From the NCBI GenBank assembly GCA_018058095.1, contig JAGPCO010000007.1, positions 50,295 through 114,294 of the forward strand: 64,000 nucleotides of DNA, in the 5' to 3' direction. Under the pieces are notes generated by a model, which worked only from the letters and a program-made list of their open reading frames with translations, searched no databases and was not told the origin of the DNA. This DNA is from Kofleriaceae bacterium. GTDB taxonomy: Bacteria > Myxococcota_A > Polyangia > Haliangiales > Haliangiaceae. Shown one piece after another: positions 1 to 10,433 of this stretch (the first letter of the stretch is position 1; the number at the start of each line of letters is the position of its first letter). Both the position numbers and the translations under genes were made by a program.

Positions 1-252
1 GATGGGCAGGTAGCCCAGGGCGGCCGCAGCCTCGCCCAGGCGCACGCCCGGGTTGCGGTCCTGCATCTGCAGGGCGCGGAACAGCTGGAAGCGGTCGAGC
101 GCCTGCTGCTCGACCAGGTACTCGCCGAACGCGATCTCCTTGAGCCCGTCCTCTTCGACCGCGACGCCCTTGTTGGCGTACTCGAAGTACCGCGAGATGT
201 CCTGCGCGTTCATCGCGGCGACGTTGGTCAGGGCTCGGGCGGACGAGGTCAT
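1..252 (-). CDS. MshEN-like domain protein, N-terminal part only
   Basis: The gene enters from the left edge and only its first 84 codons are in the window. The start is ATG at 252, preceded by AGGAG six bases upstream, which fixes it. The visible protein has a short leader, then a segment (LVEQQALDRFQLFRALQMQD followed by VRLGEAAAALGYLP) that resembles the MshEN/type II secretion ATPase N-terminal fold, where a 'low-identity leucine, Q, small-residue G' pattern repeats. In other proteins that fold binds c-di-GMP or mediates contacts. The rest of the protein, and therefore its function, cannot be seen. A sigma-54-like promoter sits just upstream. Confidence 0.6.
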   Translation of the reverse strand, partial: MTSSARALTNVAAMNAQDISRYFEYANKGVAVEEDGLKEIAFGEYLVEQQALDRFQLFRALQMQDRNPGVRLGEAAAALGYLPI

Positions 253-274
253 GGCGGCTCCTGGGTCAGACCAG

Positions 275-290
275 AGCATGGCCTGTGCCA
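275..290 (-). promoter_or_regulatory. sigma-54-like -24/-12 promoter
   Basis: Read on the minus strand this is TGGCACA-GGCC-ATGCT. GG and GC have the obligatory 10-base separation, and 10 of 12 consensus positions match. Transcription would start near 264, giving a 12-base leader that still contains the AGGAG of the partial gene starting at 252. Confidence 0.45.
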
Positions 291-479
291 CCTGGCGAGC
301 CCCTTGCCGCGGCGAGGGATCAACGGCTTGCCCCAGGTCGCAGCCGGGATCCGGGCCTCGGTGGCGGCGGGAGTAGCCGGCAGGCTGGCCACCAGGCGAG
401 CCGATCCGACGGTGGGCGCCGGGGGCCCGGACCAGGCCGCCGGGGAGCCCGAGGTGGCAGGACGCGCTACCCTGCGCGG

Positions 480-1775
480 GTGCCAGCCACCCGCCTGATC
501 ACCCCGACGCTGCTTCTTGGCCTGGTCGCCACCGTCGGCTGTGGCAACGACCCGGCCCGGACCGGCACCCCAACCACTCCGCCGCCGACCGACCCCGGCC
601 CGACGGGGCCGCCGCCGACCACCGCTCAACCCATGGGCGGCCGGGCCGACGCTGCGCCCATCCCGCCCCCACCGCCTGGCAGCGCCGCGCTCGCCCCGGT
701 GCCAGCGGCCACGGTGGCGCCGCTCGGCCTGCGCAAGCTCGTCGGTGGGCTGCGCCGCCCGGTCGCCCTGTTGCCGGCGCCGGGCGATACGACGCGGCTG
801 TACATCGTCGAGCAGCCGGGCCGCATCCGCGTGCTCGAGGGCGGGTCCCTGCGGCCCGAGCCGTTCTACGACATCACCGGCAAGGTCTCGACCGGCAACG
901 AGCAGGGCCTGCTCGGGCTGGCGTTCCACCCCGGCTACGCCACGAATCGGCGCCTGTACGTCAACTACACCGATCCCGACAAGGACACCCACGTCGTCGA
1001 GTACCGCGCCAGCGCCGACGGCCTGCGGATCGACCCGAACACGGCGCGCGAGCTGCTGGTGGTGGACCAGCCGTACTCGAACCACAACGGCGGCCACCTC
1101 GCGTTTGGCCCCGACGGCAAGCTGTACGTCGGCCTGGGCGACGGCGGCTCGGCCGGCGACCCGCTCGGCGCCGGCCAGGATCTGAAGCAGAAGCTCGGCA
1201 AGATGCTGCGCCTCGACGTCGACGCGCCGTCGACGGCGAAGGCGCCGACCGAGATCGCGCTGTACGGCCTGCGCAACCCGTGGCGCTACGCCTTCGACCC
1301 GGCCACCGGCGACCTGTACATCGGCGACGTCGGCCAGGACCAGTGGGAGAACGTGTACGTCGTCGCCGCCGGTGATCGCCTGGTCCACAACTTCGGCTGG
1401 AACGTGAGCGAGGGCGCGCACTGCTTCCGCAGCAAGGAGTGCGACCAGCGCAACTTCACCGCGCCGGTGGCCGACTACGCGCACGCCGAGGGCTGCTCGA
1501 TCACCGGCGGCCAGGTCTACCGCGGCGCCGCCCTGCCCGAGCTGGCCGGCGTGTACTTCTACGCCGACTACTGCACCGGCCTCCTGCGCAGCTTCCGCTG
1601 GTACCGCGCCCCCGACGAGCGCGCCGGCGGCGTCATCCGCGACCACTGGGACTGGAAGGCCACGCTCGACCGCGACGGGGTGCTGGCCCAGGTCTCGTCC
1701 TTCGGCACCGACGCCGCCGGCGAGCTGTACGTCGTCCTCCTGACCGGCTCGATCTACCAGCTGGTCCGGCGCTGA
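480..1775 (+). CDS. PQQ-dependent sugar (glucose/sorbosone-type) dehydrogenase, lipoprotein
   Basis: 431 residues from a GTG start at 480. I chose this start because it gives a short signal peptide ending in a lipobox-like ATVGC, whereas the open frame upstream to 285 has no signal-like sequence. A Pro/Thr/Ala-rich linker follows, then a six-bladed beta-propeller of the glucose/sorbosone dehydrogenase family. Conserved blocks include GLLGLAFHPGY, NHNGGHLAFGPDGKLYVGLGDGG (with the catalytic-type His) and YGLRNPWRYAFDPATGDLYIGDVGQ. Family members oxidise aldose sugars with PQQ outside the cytoplasm. Here the protein is probably membrane anchored on the periplasmic or outer surface. It ends one base before a convergent cupin gene. 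Confidence 0.85.
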   Translation: MPATRLITPTLLLGLVATVGCGNDPARTGTPTTPPPTDPGPTGPPPTTAQPMGGRADAAPIPPPPPGSAALAPVPAATVAPLGLRKLVGGLRRPVALLPAPGDTTRLYIVEQPGRIRVLEGGSLRPEPFYDITGKVSTGNEQGLLGLAFHPGYATNRRLYVNYTDPDKDTHVVEYRASADGLRIDPNTARELLVVDQPYSNHNGGHLAFGPDGKLYVGLGDGGSAGDPLGAGQDLKQKLGKMLRLDVDAPSTAKAPTEIALYGLRNPWRYAFDPATGDLYIGDVGQDQWENVYVVAAGDRLVHNFGWNVSEGAHCFRSKECDQRNFTAPVADYAHAEGCSITGGQVYRGAALPELAGVYFYADYCTGLLRSFRWYRAPDERAGGVIRDHWDWKATLDRDGVLAQVSSFGTDAAGELYVVLLTGSIYQLVRR

Positions 1776-1776
1776 C

Positions 1777-2310
1777 TCAGCCGGCCCCGGGGCCGCCGGG
1801 CAGCGACGGGTCGGGCGCCTCGCCGTGCCAGTAGTCGCGGGTGGCGGTGTGGTCGAGCATGGTGCGCAGGGCGCGGACCAGGACCTTGCCGGAGTCGGGG
1901 TAGACCACGACGTCGGACGGGTCGCGATCGCCGATGACCAGGTAGCGGCACACGACGTCGGTGTGGTTGTACAGGCAGTGGCCGTCGGCGGCGCCGGCCG
2001 GGAAGCGCACGTAGTCGCCGGCGACCATGACGTGGCGGGCCGCGCCGATGCGGGCGGTCAGCGCGCCGTCGAGGACGAGCACGTGCTCTTCCTCGCGCAG
2101 GTGGTAGTGAGCCGGGTTGTTCTGCTTGCCCGGGGCCAGCTCCTCGATCGACACGCCGATCTTGTACGGCTGCGGGCCGGTCGCCTCCGACAGGTGGCGG
2201 TAGCGGATGGCGAAGTGGTCGCCGTGGTGGAACTCGGTCCACGCCACGTCGCCGGTGTGGATGGGCTGAGCCGGATCGGGCGAGGACGTCGGGGGCGGCG
2301 GGGTGGTCAT
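1777..2310 (-). CDS. cupin-domain protein
   Basis: 177 residues, cytoplasmic, with no signal peptide. The conserved beta-barrel of the cupin fold is visible: motif 1 AHYHLREEEHVLVLDG supplies the two His and one Glu metal ligands, and motif 2 YVRFPAGAADGHCLYNH supplies the third His. Metal-dependent cupins include isomerases, dioxygenases and small-molecule sensors, and nothing here says which. A Pro-rich N-terminus precedes the fold. It is convergent with the sugar dehydrogenase, with one base between the stops. Confidence 0.75.
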   Translation of the reverse strand: MTTPPPPTSSPDPAQPIHTGDVAWTEFHHGDHFAIRYRHLSEATGPQPYKIGVSIEELAPGKQNNPAHYHLREEEHVLVLDGALTARIGAARHVMVAGDYVRFPAGAADGHCLYNHTDVVCRYLVIGDRDPSDVVVYPDSGKVLVRALRTMLDHTATRDYWHGEAPDPSLPGGPGAG

Positions 2311-2345
2311 GCCCGCAGGCTACGGCACCCGGTGCCGCGCCGTCG

Positions 2346-4070
2346 CTACTCGATGGCGACGATGGTCTCGGTCCACTGCGCGATGTGGTTACCCTCGGCC
2401 AGCACCTGGAACGGCAGGCGCACCGCCGGCGCCGAGGCCGGCAGCCCGGCCGCGGCGCGCTCGGGGTAGAACGGCGCCAGCCACAGCTGCGGCGCCTGGG
2501 TCCCGACCGAGCGCACGCCGAACGGGCGGCGCGTCGCCACCGTCAGCCACAGCACGGTCTCGCTGCCCCCGGTCGCGGTCGGCTCGTGGCTCACGAACGG
2601 GGTCCACTTCGGCCACGAGTTGTAGGTCGCGGCGACCTCGGCCTCGGCCAGGCGAACCGGCGCCCCGCTCCCGTCGGCCCGCACCACCCACAGCTCGGCG
2701 TTGCGGTTGTCGTAGCTGCTGCCACCGACCGCGCGGTTGAACAGGACCCACTGCCCGTCGGGCGAGAACGACGGGTAGTACGGGTACGACCCTGCGCTCG
2801 GCTCGACCAGCGAGCGCGGCGCGCCGACGGTGCGCGCGGTCGGGTCGTAGTCGAACACCACCAGGCGTCCGCTCGAGGTCCAGACCTCGTCGCCGGAGAT
2901 CAGCTCGGTCGCCACCACCTGCAGGCCGCCGGGGGCGACGTCGGGGTGGGAGATACGCGAGGCGCCGTGGATGACGCTCATCTGCCCGGTGCCGAGGTCG
3001 GTCACGCGCAGGCCGTCGGTCGCGGTGGTGAACATGTCGCGGTTGTTGGGGTGGATGGCGGCGAAGTTCCACTGCTGCGCGCCCTCGGCCAGGTACGGGG
3101 CCAGGCCGTCGACGGCGACCGCGTTGCCGACGTTGAGGTTGCCACCCTCGCGCCGGAACGCGACCACCGTGCCGTCGCGCGACACGGCGTGGCAGCCGAC
3201 GCAGCCGGTCTGGCCGACCGGCGGGTAGAACCGCTCGGGCGGCGCCGCCGCCGTGGTCATGTCGTAGCGCATGACCGCGCGCTGGGTCGTGTTCCAGTAG
3301 TACACGCCGCCGCGCACGTCCTCGGCGGCGATCCGCAGCGCCTCGCTGCCCTCGATGAACGTGGTCGGCGCGGCGCTGGCCAGGCCGCGCACCCGCACCG
3401 TCAGCTCGACGCCACGCGCCCCGGTCGAGAGCCGGGCCCACAGGTCGGCGGCGAGCGTGTGGTACGTCGACGCCGCCAGGCGCGCCACGTAGGTGCGCAG
3501 GGTGACGAAGCCGCCCGACAGGGTGAGCTCGTACACGTCCTTGCCGGCGGGATCGGTCCAGTGCACGTCCATCTCGCCGAGGTTGGGCGGTACCACCGCG
3601 CCGGCCGGGGGGTAGGCGATGGTCAGCGCCTGCGACGGATCCAGCGTCGCGCCGGCGAACTGCCCGGCCGCGCCGGGGTCGGCCGTACCGGGCACGGTCT
3701 GGGTCAGGAACACCTCGAACGGCGCGTCACCGGCCAGGCCGTCGACGGATCCGACCACGCGCCCCGGGCCGGCCGCGCTGGCCGACACCACGAGGGTCGC
3801 GCCGCTGACAGCGCCGAAGCCGCCCGGCTCGACCGCGAAGGCGGTGGAGGAGGTCACGTCGGTCTCGCTGCCGTCGGCGCCAACCCGCAGCGCGGTCACC
3901 GTCGGCGTCACGTCGACCACGCCGTCATCGACGCGGATGGTCGGGGCCGACAGTCGCACCACCAGCGAGGCGTTGCCCTCGGCGGCGTCGATGTCGTCAC
4001 CTCCACCCGAGTTGGGTCCACACGCGAGCAGGCCAGCGGCGAGGATGACGGCGGACGCCAGGGTTCTCAT
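2346..4070 (-). CDS. TolB/WD40-like beta-propeller lipoprotein with CxxCH motif
   Basis: 574 residues. I start it at ATG 4070, where a lipoprotein signal begins (hydrophobic LASAVILAAGLLAC, lipobox LLAC); the open frame continues upstream to 4253 without a signal. The N-terminal third looks like a bacterial Ig-like (BIG) domain. The C-terminal half has PD40-type propeller repeats such as PSFSPDGQWVLFNRAVGG. A single c-type haem-binding signature CVGCH lies at residues 290-294 within TGCVGCHAVSRDG. This is followed by VVAFRREGG, as in myxobacterial proteins annotated 'TolB-like with cytochrome motif'. Probably a surface or periplasmic protein; role unknown. Confidence 0.7.
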   Translation of the reverse strand: MRTLASAVILAAGLLACGPNSGGGDDIDAAEGNASLVVRLSAPTIRVDDGVVDVTPTVTALRVGADGSETDVTSSTAFAVEPGGFGAVSGATLVVSASAAGPGRVVGSVDGLAGDAPFEVFLTQTVPGTADPGAAGQFAGATLDPSQALTIAYPPAGAVVPPNLGEMDVHWTDPAGKDVYELTLSGGFVTLRTYVARLAASTYHTLAADLWARLSTGARGVELTVRVRGLASAAPTTFIEGSEALRIAAEDVRGGVYYWNTTQRAVMRYDMTTAAAPPERFYPPVGQTGCVGCHAVSRDGTVVAFRREGGNLNVGNAVAVDGLAPYLAEGAQQWNFAAIHPNNRDMFTTATDGLRVTDLGTGQMSVIHGASRISHPDVAPGGLQVVATELISGDEVWTSSGRLVVFDYDPTARTVGAPRSLVEPSAGSYPYYPSFSPDGQWVLFNRAVGGSSYDNRNAELWVVRADGSGAPVRLAEAEVAATYNSWPKWTPFVSHEPTATGGSETVLWLTVATRRPFGVRSVGTQAPQLWLAPFYPERAAAGLPASAPAVRLPFQVLAEGNHIAQWTETIVAIE

Positions 4071-4228
4071 CGCCGGTGATCGTAGGCCGGTGCGGCGGCG
4101 GTTCGCAATGTGGGCAAGCGTGACGACCACGACGGCCTCCAGCAGGCTGCTGAACGGCGCCAGGTGACGTCGCCTCGCGCACGCCGGCCTACATGCCGGA
4201 CCGGGACCCACCCGCGCGCCGCTGGCCT

Positions 4229-5299
4229 TCAGCCGGCGGCGACGGCCCGGCACACCGCGGCGGTGAAGCCGCGGGTGTCGGTGCTGCCACCGAGGTCGCG
4301 GGTCCGGGTCGCGCCGTCGGCGAGGGCGGCCGCCACGCCGCGGCGCAGCCGGTCGCCGGCGCCGCCCTGACCGACGTGGTCGAGCAGCATGGCGGCCGAC
4401 AGCATGAGGGCGGCCGGGTTGGCCACACCCTTGCCGGCGATGTCGGGCGCGGTGCCGTGGACGGCCTCGAAGATGGCCGGCCCGGTCGCGCCGGCCGGGG
4501 CGCCCTCGGCCGGCGCGCCGAGGTTGGCGGCCGGGGCGACCCCCAGGCCCCCGACCAGGCCGGCGATGAGGTCAGACAGGATGTCGCCGAACAGGTTCAT
4601 CGTCACGATCACGTCGAACCGCTCGGGCGCGGTGACCAGCTTCATGGCGCAGGCGTCGACGATGACGTCGTCGAACTGGATCTCGGGGTAACGCGGCGCG
4701 ATGGCCCGCCCGGTGTCGAGGAACAGGCCGTTGGACAGCTTGAGGATGTTGGCCTTGTGCACCAGCGTGACGCGCTTGCGGCCGTGCTTGCGCGCGTACT
4801 CGAACGCGTAGGTGATGATCCGCTCCGAGCCGTACCGGGTGATGATGGCGATCGACTCGGCCGCGGTCCGGCGCGGGTCGACGTAGTGCTCGACGCCGGC
4901 GTACAGGTCCTCGGTGTTCTCCCGGACCATGACGATGTCGACGCCGCTGTAGCGGGACGGCACGCCGGCCAGGGTGCGGGCCGGGCGGACGTTGGCGTAC
5001 AGGTCGAAGTGCTGGCGCAGCGCGACGTTGACCGAGCGGAAGCCGGCGCCGATGGGGGTGCCGAGCGGGCCCTTGAGCGCGACCTGGTGCTGCTGGATCG
5101 AAGCGATCGTCGCCGCCGGCAGCGGGTCGCCCAGGCGCTCGGCCGCGGTCATGCCGGCCAGCTGCCGGTCCCAGGTCACCGCGCCGCCGGCGGCGGCGAT
5201 CGCCTCGCAGGTGGCGGCGGCGATCTCGGGGCCGATGCCGTCGCCCTCGATCAGGGTGGCGGTCACCGGGGACGACGACGAGGACGGAGCAGCGGTCAT
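4229..5299 (-). CDS. isocitrate/isopropylmalate dehydrogenase family protein, probably NAD-type isocitrate dehydrogenase
   Basis: 356 residues. ATG 5299 overlaps the stop of the Rieske gene (ATGA), which selects it over upstream in-frame starts. It shows the family's LIEGDGIGPE start, the substrate-loop VRENTEDLYAGVEH, the metal-binding MNLFGDILSDLIAGLVGGLG and the NAD-binding EAVHGTAPDIAGKGVANPAA. The RENTEDLYAGVEH form is nearest to eukaryote-like NAD isocitrate dehydrogenases; homoisocitrate, isopropylmalate or tartrate dehydrogenase cannot be excluded. Reaction: oxidative decarboxylation of a 2-hydroxy-dicarboxylate in the cytoplasm. It is the last gene of a four-gene operon headed by a two-component pair. 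Confidence 0.85.
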   Translation of the reverse strand: MTAAPSSSSSPVTATLIEGDGIGPEIAAATCEAIAAAGGAVTWDRQLAGMTAAERLGDPLPAATIASIQQHQVALKGPLGTPIGAGFRSVNVALRQHFDLYANVRPARTLAGVPSRYSGVDIVMVRENTEDLYAGVEHYVDPRRTAAESIAIITRYGSERIITYAFEYARKHGRKRVTLVHKANILKLSNGLFLDTGRAIAPRYPEIQFDDVIVDACAMKLVTAPERFDVIVTMNLFGDILSDLIAGLVGGLGVAPAANLGAPAEGAPAGATGPAIFEAVHGTAPDIAGKGVANPAALMLSAAMLLDHVGQGGAGDRLRRGVAAALADGATRTRDLGGSTDTRGFTAAVCRAVAAG

Positions 5300-5657
5300 G
5301 GCGGGCCTCCGGGCAGGGCGTGGGCGTAACGCGGTCGCGGGTCGATCTCGATCTGCCCGGCGTGCTCTCGCACGTCGAAGCGGGCCAGGCAGGTCTCGGG
5401 TGAGGCGTCGAGCGCGCCGGTCGCGCACGAGAAGCGCCAGCCGTGGACCGGGCACACGACGTGGCCGCGGCTGACGATGCCGTCGGCCAGGTCGCCGCCC
5501 TGGTGCAGGCAGCGCCGGGCCAGCGCGAACAGCACGCCGCCGGATCGGCCGAGCACGATGGCCCGGTCGCCGACGACGACGGGGCGCAGCTCGCCGTCGC
5601 CGACCTCGTCGGCGCGAGCCACCGGGTGCCAGGTCGTGGGTGGCGTGGTTGGCGCGG

Positions 5658-5661
<4 letters not shown>
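5296..5661 (-). CDS. Rieske [2Fe-2S] ferredoxin-like protein
   Basis: 121 residues, the size of a stand-alone Rieske domain such as the small subunit of nitrite reductase or a dioxygenase ferredoxin. Cluster ligands are visible as CLHQGGDL (CxH) and CPVHGWRF (CxxH). There is no signal peptide or disulphide Cys pair, so it is the soluble, low-potential ferredoxin type. It overlaps the preceding regulator and the following dehydrogenase by four bases each, implying translational coupling. The redox partner is not evident in the window. Confidence 0.85.
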
Positions 5662-7222
<1,561 letters not shown>

Positions 7223-7226
<4 letters not shown>

Positions 7227-8527
7227 CGCGCCCCCGTCGGCCGTGCCGGTGGAGCCGGGCCGGCCGCCGCCGCCAGCTCCGGCAGCGCCGGCAGGCGGAC
7301 CAGCGCGGTGGTGCCCTGCCCGGGCGCCGACCGGAACTCGAGCGTGCCGCCGTGCTCCTCGACGATGCGCCGGCAGATGCCGACGCCGAGGCCGGAGCCG
7401 CGATCGGCCCGGGTCGAGAAGAACGGCTCGCCCAGCCGGGCCAGGACCTCGGGCGGCATGCCGAGGCCGCGATCCTCGACCCGGATCAGCGCGCGCTCGG
7501 CGCCGCTGGCGTCGAGCTCGTGCTCCAGCTCGACCACGATCTCGTCACCCGGGCGGGTCGCCAGCGCGGCGTTCGACACCAGGTTGATGATGACCTGCTC
7601 GATCTTGCGCTTGTCGATCGCACACAGCGGGCGCGCGCGCAGGCGGCGGCTGAGCCGGCGCTGGCGGACATCTCGGTCGTAGGCCAGGAGGTGCAACGCC
7701 TCTTCGATGACCGCCCCGAGGTCGGCCGGTTCACGGGTCACGCCGCGCCCCTCGGTCGCACCCGGGAGGTCGCCGGCGGTCGCGAAGTCGCGGATCTCGT
7801 CGACCATCGCCACCAGGCGGGTCTGGGCGGCGACGATGACGTCGAGCAGCTCGATCCCCTCGGGGTCGGCCGCCAGCCGCGCCTTGAGCGCCTCGGCGTA
7901 GCCGACCAGGGCCAGGTGACGCGACAGCTCGTGGGCGATGCCGGTCACGACCCGACCGACCGCGGCCAGCTGCTCGGCCGCCACCAGCCGGCTGGTCGCG
8001 ACCTCGAGCTCGTCGTGGGTGGTGGTCAGCTCGGCCGCGGCGGCGCTGGCCCGGCGCTGGGTCGCCACCAGCGCCGACTCCTGGCGGTCGAGCCGGCTGG
8101 CCAGGTCGGCCCCGCGCCGGCGCAGCACCCGGCGCTCGAGCCCGAGCAGCAGGCGCGGCGCCAGCAGCGCGGCGTCGACCGGCTCGTCGAGCACGGCGCC
8201 TGGCCCGACACGGCGGTCGAGCCCCTCACGCGCCTCGATCGGGACCGCCGCCGCCGACACCAGCACGACCAGGTCGGGGTCGCGCGCGGCCAGCCCATCG
8301 ATCCAGGCCGGGGTGGTCGCCCGATCGGCCCCGGCGCCGATGACCACCGCCGCCAGCGCCTGGTCGTCGAGCCAGGCCTCGACGTCGGCGCGCTGGGCCG
8401 AACGCACGATGGTCGCGCCCAGCTCGATGTGCTCGGCCAGCGGCCCGGGGGGCGCCCGCCACGCCAGCTCCCGGGCCAGATCGCCGACCAGCTCGGGACC
8501 AGACGCGACCAGGGCCACCGTGCTCAC
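7223..8527 (-). CDS. sensor histidine kinase with pseudo-receiver-like N-terminus
   Basis: 434 residues, soluble, with no membrane segment. Residues 1-130 resemble a receiver fold without a phospho-acceptor Asp. A coiled coil (about 130-190) leads to a HisKA domain with phospho-acceptor His199 in GIAHELSRH. The HATPase domain has N box NLVSNAALATRPGDE, G1 box EDRGLGMP and G2 box GSGLGVGICRRIVEEHGG. It is first in the operon, divergent from an ECF sigma gene, and ends with ATGA coupling to the sigma-54 activator. Because the partner's receiver lacks Asp, the route of signal transfer is uncertain. Confidence 0.9.
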
Positions 8528-8556
8528 GCAGGAAGTCTGGCAAGAAGGCGTCCATC

Positions 8557-8639
8557 CGTCTAGACGTTGTCCAGCGCAATGGACACATGTGGCCGCAAGG
8601 AATGCGCAAACCAGCGAAATCAGTGTCCAGATACCTGGA
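8557..8639. promoter_or_regulatory. cluster of three palindromes in divergent spacer
   Basis: The 150-bp spacer between the histidine kinase and the ECF sigma gene is more AT-rich than its surroundings. It holds CGTCTAGACG (8557-8566, perfect), TGTCCA-gcgcaa-TGGACA (8568-8585, perfect 6-bp arms) and TCCAG-atac-CTGGA (8626-8639). The half-site TGTCCA recurs at 8624. These are candidate operator or autoregulatory sites for one or both divergent genes. No clear sigma-54 element was found here. Confidence 0.45.
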
Positions 8640-8677
8640 ATGGCGCTTGGATGTCTGGTGACCAGGAGGACGTTTCC

Positions 8678-9274
8678 ATGCCGACCCGCTCACCTCGTTC
8701 CCGCCGCCCTGCCGCCGTCCCTGCCCGCCCCCGCTCGCCTCACCGCGTTGTATCGAGCGGCGCCCCGCTCGGGGCTCCGATCGACGCCGGCACGGTCCGC
8801 TACGTGTTTGCGGTGGCCATGAAGTACGTCCGCGACGAGGACGCGGCGTGGGACGTGACGCAGAACGCGCTGCTCGCGGCCCACCGCCACCGCGACTCCT
8901 TCCGCGGCGACTCGGCCTACTCGACCTGGCTGTACCGCATCGCCGCCACCTCCGCGCTGATGTTCCTGCGCCAGCGCCGGCGCCGCAGCCGCGAGGTGCT
9001 GGCGCCCAGCAGCACCGAGCCCTCGCCGCTCGACCTCGCCCCGGCCGCCACGCCGACGCCCGAGGATGCGCTGGCCGATCACCAGCTGGTCGCGGCCATG
9101 CGTGCGGCGGTGGCTGGCCTCGGCGACAAGTACCCGGCGGTGTTCTGGATGCGCTACGGCGAGGGCCGCAGCGAGACCGAGATCGCCCGCCGCCTCGGCG
9201 CCAGCCTGCCGGCGGTCAAGACCCGCGCCCATCGCGCCCTGCTGGCGGCGCGCCGCAGCCTCGACGCCGGGTGA
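8678..9274 (+). CDS. ECF-type RNA polymerase sigma factor
   Basis: 198 residues. ATG 8678 has AGGAGG at a good distance (8665-8670) and is preferred over the upstream frame. Region 2 is seen as DVTQNALLAAHRHRDSFRGDSAYSTWLYRIA and region 4 as YPAVFWMRYGEGRSETEIARRLGASLPAVKTRAHRALLAARR. A basic, Pro-rich 30-residue N-terminus precedes region 2. No anti-sigma gene lies next to it: the downstream gene is a methyltransferase 37 bases away. Palindromes lie in its promoter region. It is divergent from a two-component operon, which it might control (inference). Confidence 0.9.
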   Translation: MPTRSPRSRRPAAVPARPRSPHRVVSSGAPLGAPIDAGTVRYVFAVAMKYVRDEDAAWDVTQNALLAAHRHRDSFRGDSAYSTWLYRIAATSALMFLRQRRRRSREVLAPSSTEPSPLDLAPAATPTPEDALADHQLVAAMRAAVAGLGDKYPAVFWMRYGEGRSETEIARRLGASLPAVKTRAHRALLAARRSLDAG

Positions 9275-9311
9275 CGGCATGCGGGCTGGCGTGCGCCGTG
9301 TAGGATGAGCC

Positions 9312-10184
9312 GTGCCCAAACCCGCCGCCGACGACGCCACCGCCCGCGAGATTCCCCCGGGCGTGTCGCGCGCCATGCTGCACGAGCTCCACCTGCTGAC
9401 GCGCGACGGCGCGCTCAACGCCGACGCCCGTCGCAAGCTCAAGCAGATCCGCCACCTGGTCGGCCTGATCGAGCCCGCCGTGCGCGACGTGCTCGATCGT
9501 CAGCCCAGCCCCATCATCGTCGATTGCGGCGCCGGCAAGAGCTACCTCGGCTTCCTGCTGTACGAGATGCTGCTCGCCAGCGCGGGCCGTGGCGAGCTGA
9601 TCGCCATCGAGCACCGGGCCGAGCTGACCGCGGCCGCGGCCGCCCGGGCCGCCCGGTTTGGCTACGACCGCCTGCGCTTCCTCGCGACGTCGATCGGCGA
9701 GAGCGAACACGCGGCGACCGGGGCCGGCCTGCCCGAGCGGGTCCACCTGGTCACCGCGCTGCACGCGTGTGACACCGCCACCGACGACGCCATCGCCCTC
9801 GGCGTGCGCCGCCAGGCCGATCACATCGTCGTCGTCCCGTGCTGTCAGGCCGAGGTCGCGCGCCAGCTCGGCGCCGCCGGCCGTCGCGACAGCGGCGCCT
9901 CGGCCGAGCTGTACCGGCACGCCTGGCACCGGCGCGAGTTCGGCTCGCACCTGACCAACGTCGTGCGCGCCCTGGCCCTGGAGGCGGCCGGCTACCAGGT
10001 CACGGTGACCGAGCTGACCGGGTGGGAGCACTCGATGAAGAACGAGGTGATCCTCGGCCGCCGGGTCCACCGCGACAACCGGCAGGCGCGGGCCCGCCTC
10101 GACGCAGTGCTGGCCGAGTTCGCGATCGAGCCGGCCGTGATCCGGCACCTGCGCAGCGTGGCCGCGCCCACCGAAACTACGTGA
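9312..10184 (+). CDS. SAM-dependent methyltransferase (Methyltransf_32-like)
   Basis: 290 residues from GTG 9312, with AGGA seven bases upstream. The SAM-binding glycine motif is DCGAGKSYLGFLLYE, followed by the acidic strand IAIEHR. The later LVTALHACDTATDDAI and VVVPCCQAEVAR blocks are typical of the family related to glutathione-S-transferase C-terminal-like/RNA methyltransferases. The substrate is unknown. Soluble. It lies 37 bases after the ECF sigma gene, so co-transcription is likely. Confidence 0.75.
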   Translation: MPKPAADDATAREIPPGVSRAMLHELHLLTRDGALNADARRKLKQIRHLVGLIEPAVRDVLDRQPSPIIVDCGAGKSYLGFLLYEMLLASAGRGELIAIEHRAELTAAAAARAARFGYDRLRFLATSIGESEHAATGAGLPERVHLVTALHACDTATDDAIALGVRRQADHIVVVPCCQAEVARQLGAAGRRDSGASAELYRHAWHRREFGSHLTNVVRALALEAAGYQVTVTELTGWEHSMKNEVILGRRVHRDNRQARARLDAVLAEFAIEPAVIRHLRSVAAPTETT

Positions 10185-10372
10185 ACTCGTTCGCGATCCC
10201 GCGTCTGGCCTACAGCAGCGGCGGGTGTGCGTGGCGGTGTGGTGAAGGGCGATCCACACCGAGCTGACCGCAGAGGCACGACGCGGCGTCGCGAACGCGG
10301 CTCGCGCCACGCTGTCACAGCCGGTCGGATCCAAGTACGCGGACCGCCGCAGATCGGTCGCACTGTCGCAGC

Positions 10373-10388
10373 TGGCCCGACAGGTGCT
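10373..10388 (+). promoter_or_regulatory. sigma-54-like -24/-12 promoter
   Basis: TGGCCCG-ACAG-GTGCT has the exact GG-N10-GC spacing and 10 of 12 consensus matches. Predicted start is near 10399, a 35-base leader before the metalloprotease ATG at 10434. The rest of the 249-bp spacer (10185-10433) holds no gene that I can see. Confidence 0.55.
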
Positions 10389-10433
10389 TGGAGTGGCCAC
10401 GCTCACCGAGCTTCAACCCAGGAGTCCCGCTAC

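Noticed and set aside
285..479. N-terminal extension of the sugar dehydrogenase
   Set aside because: Gly/Arg/Pro-rich, no signal sequence; GTG 480 begins a proper lipoprotein signal.
249..1646. Long antisense ORF opposite the sugar dehydrogenase
   Set aside because: Low-complexity shadow; the plus strand encodes a recognisable propeller enzyme.
8567..8677. Upstream extension of the ECF sigma factor
   Set aside because: It would cover the palindromes and lacks a ribosome site, while ATG 8678 has a strong one.
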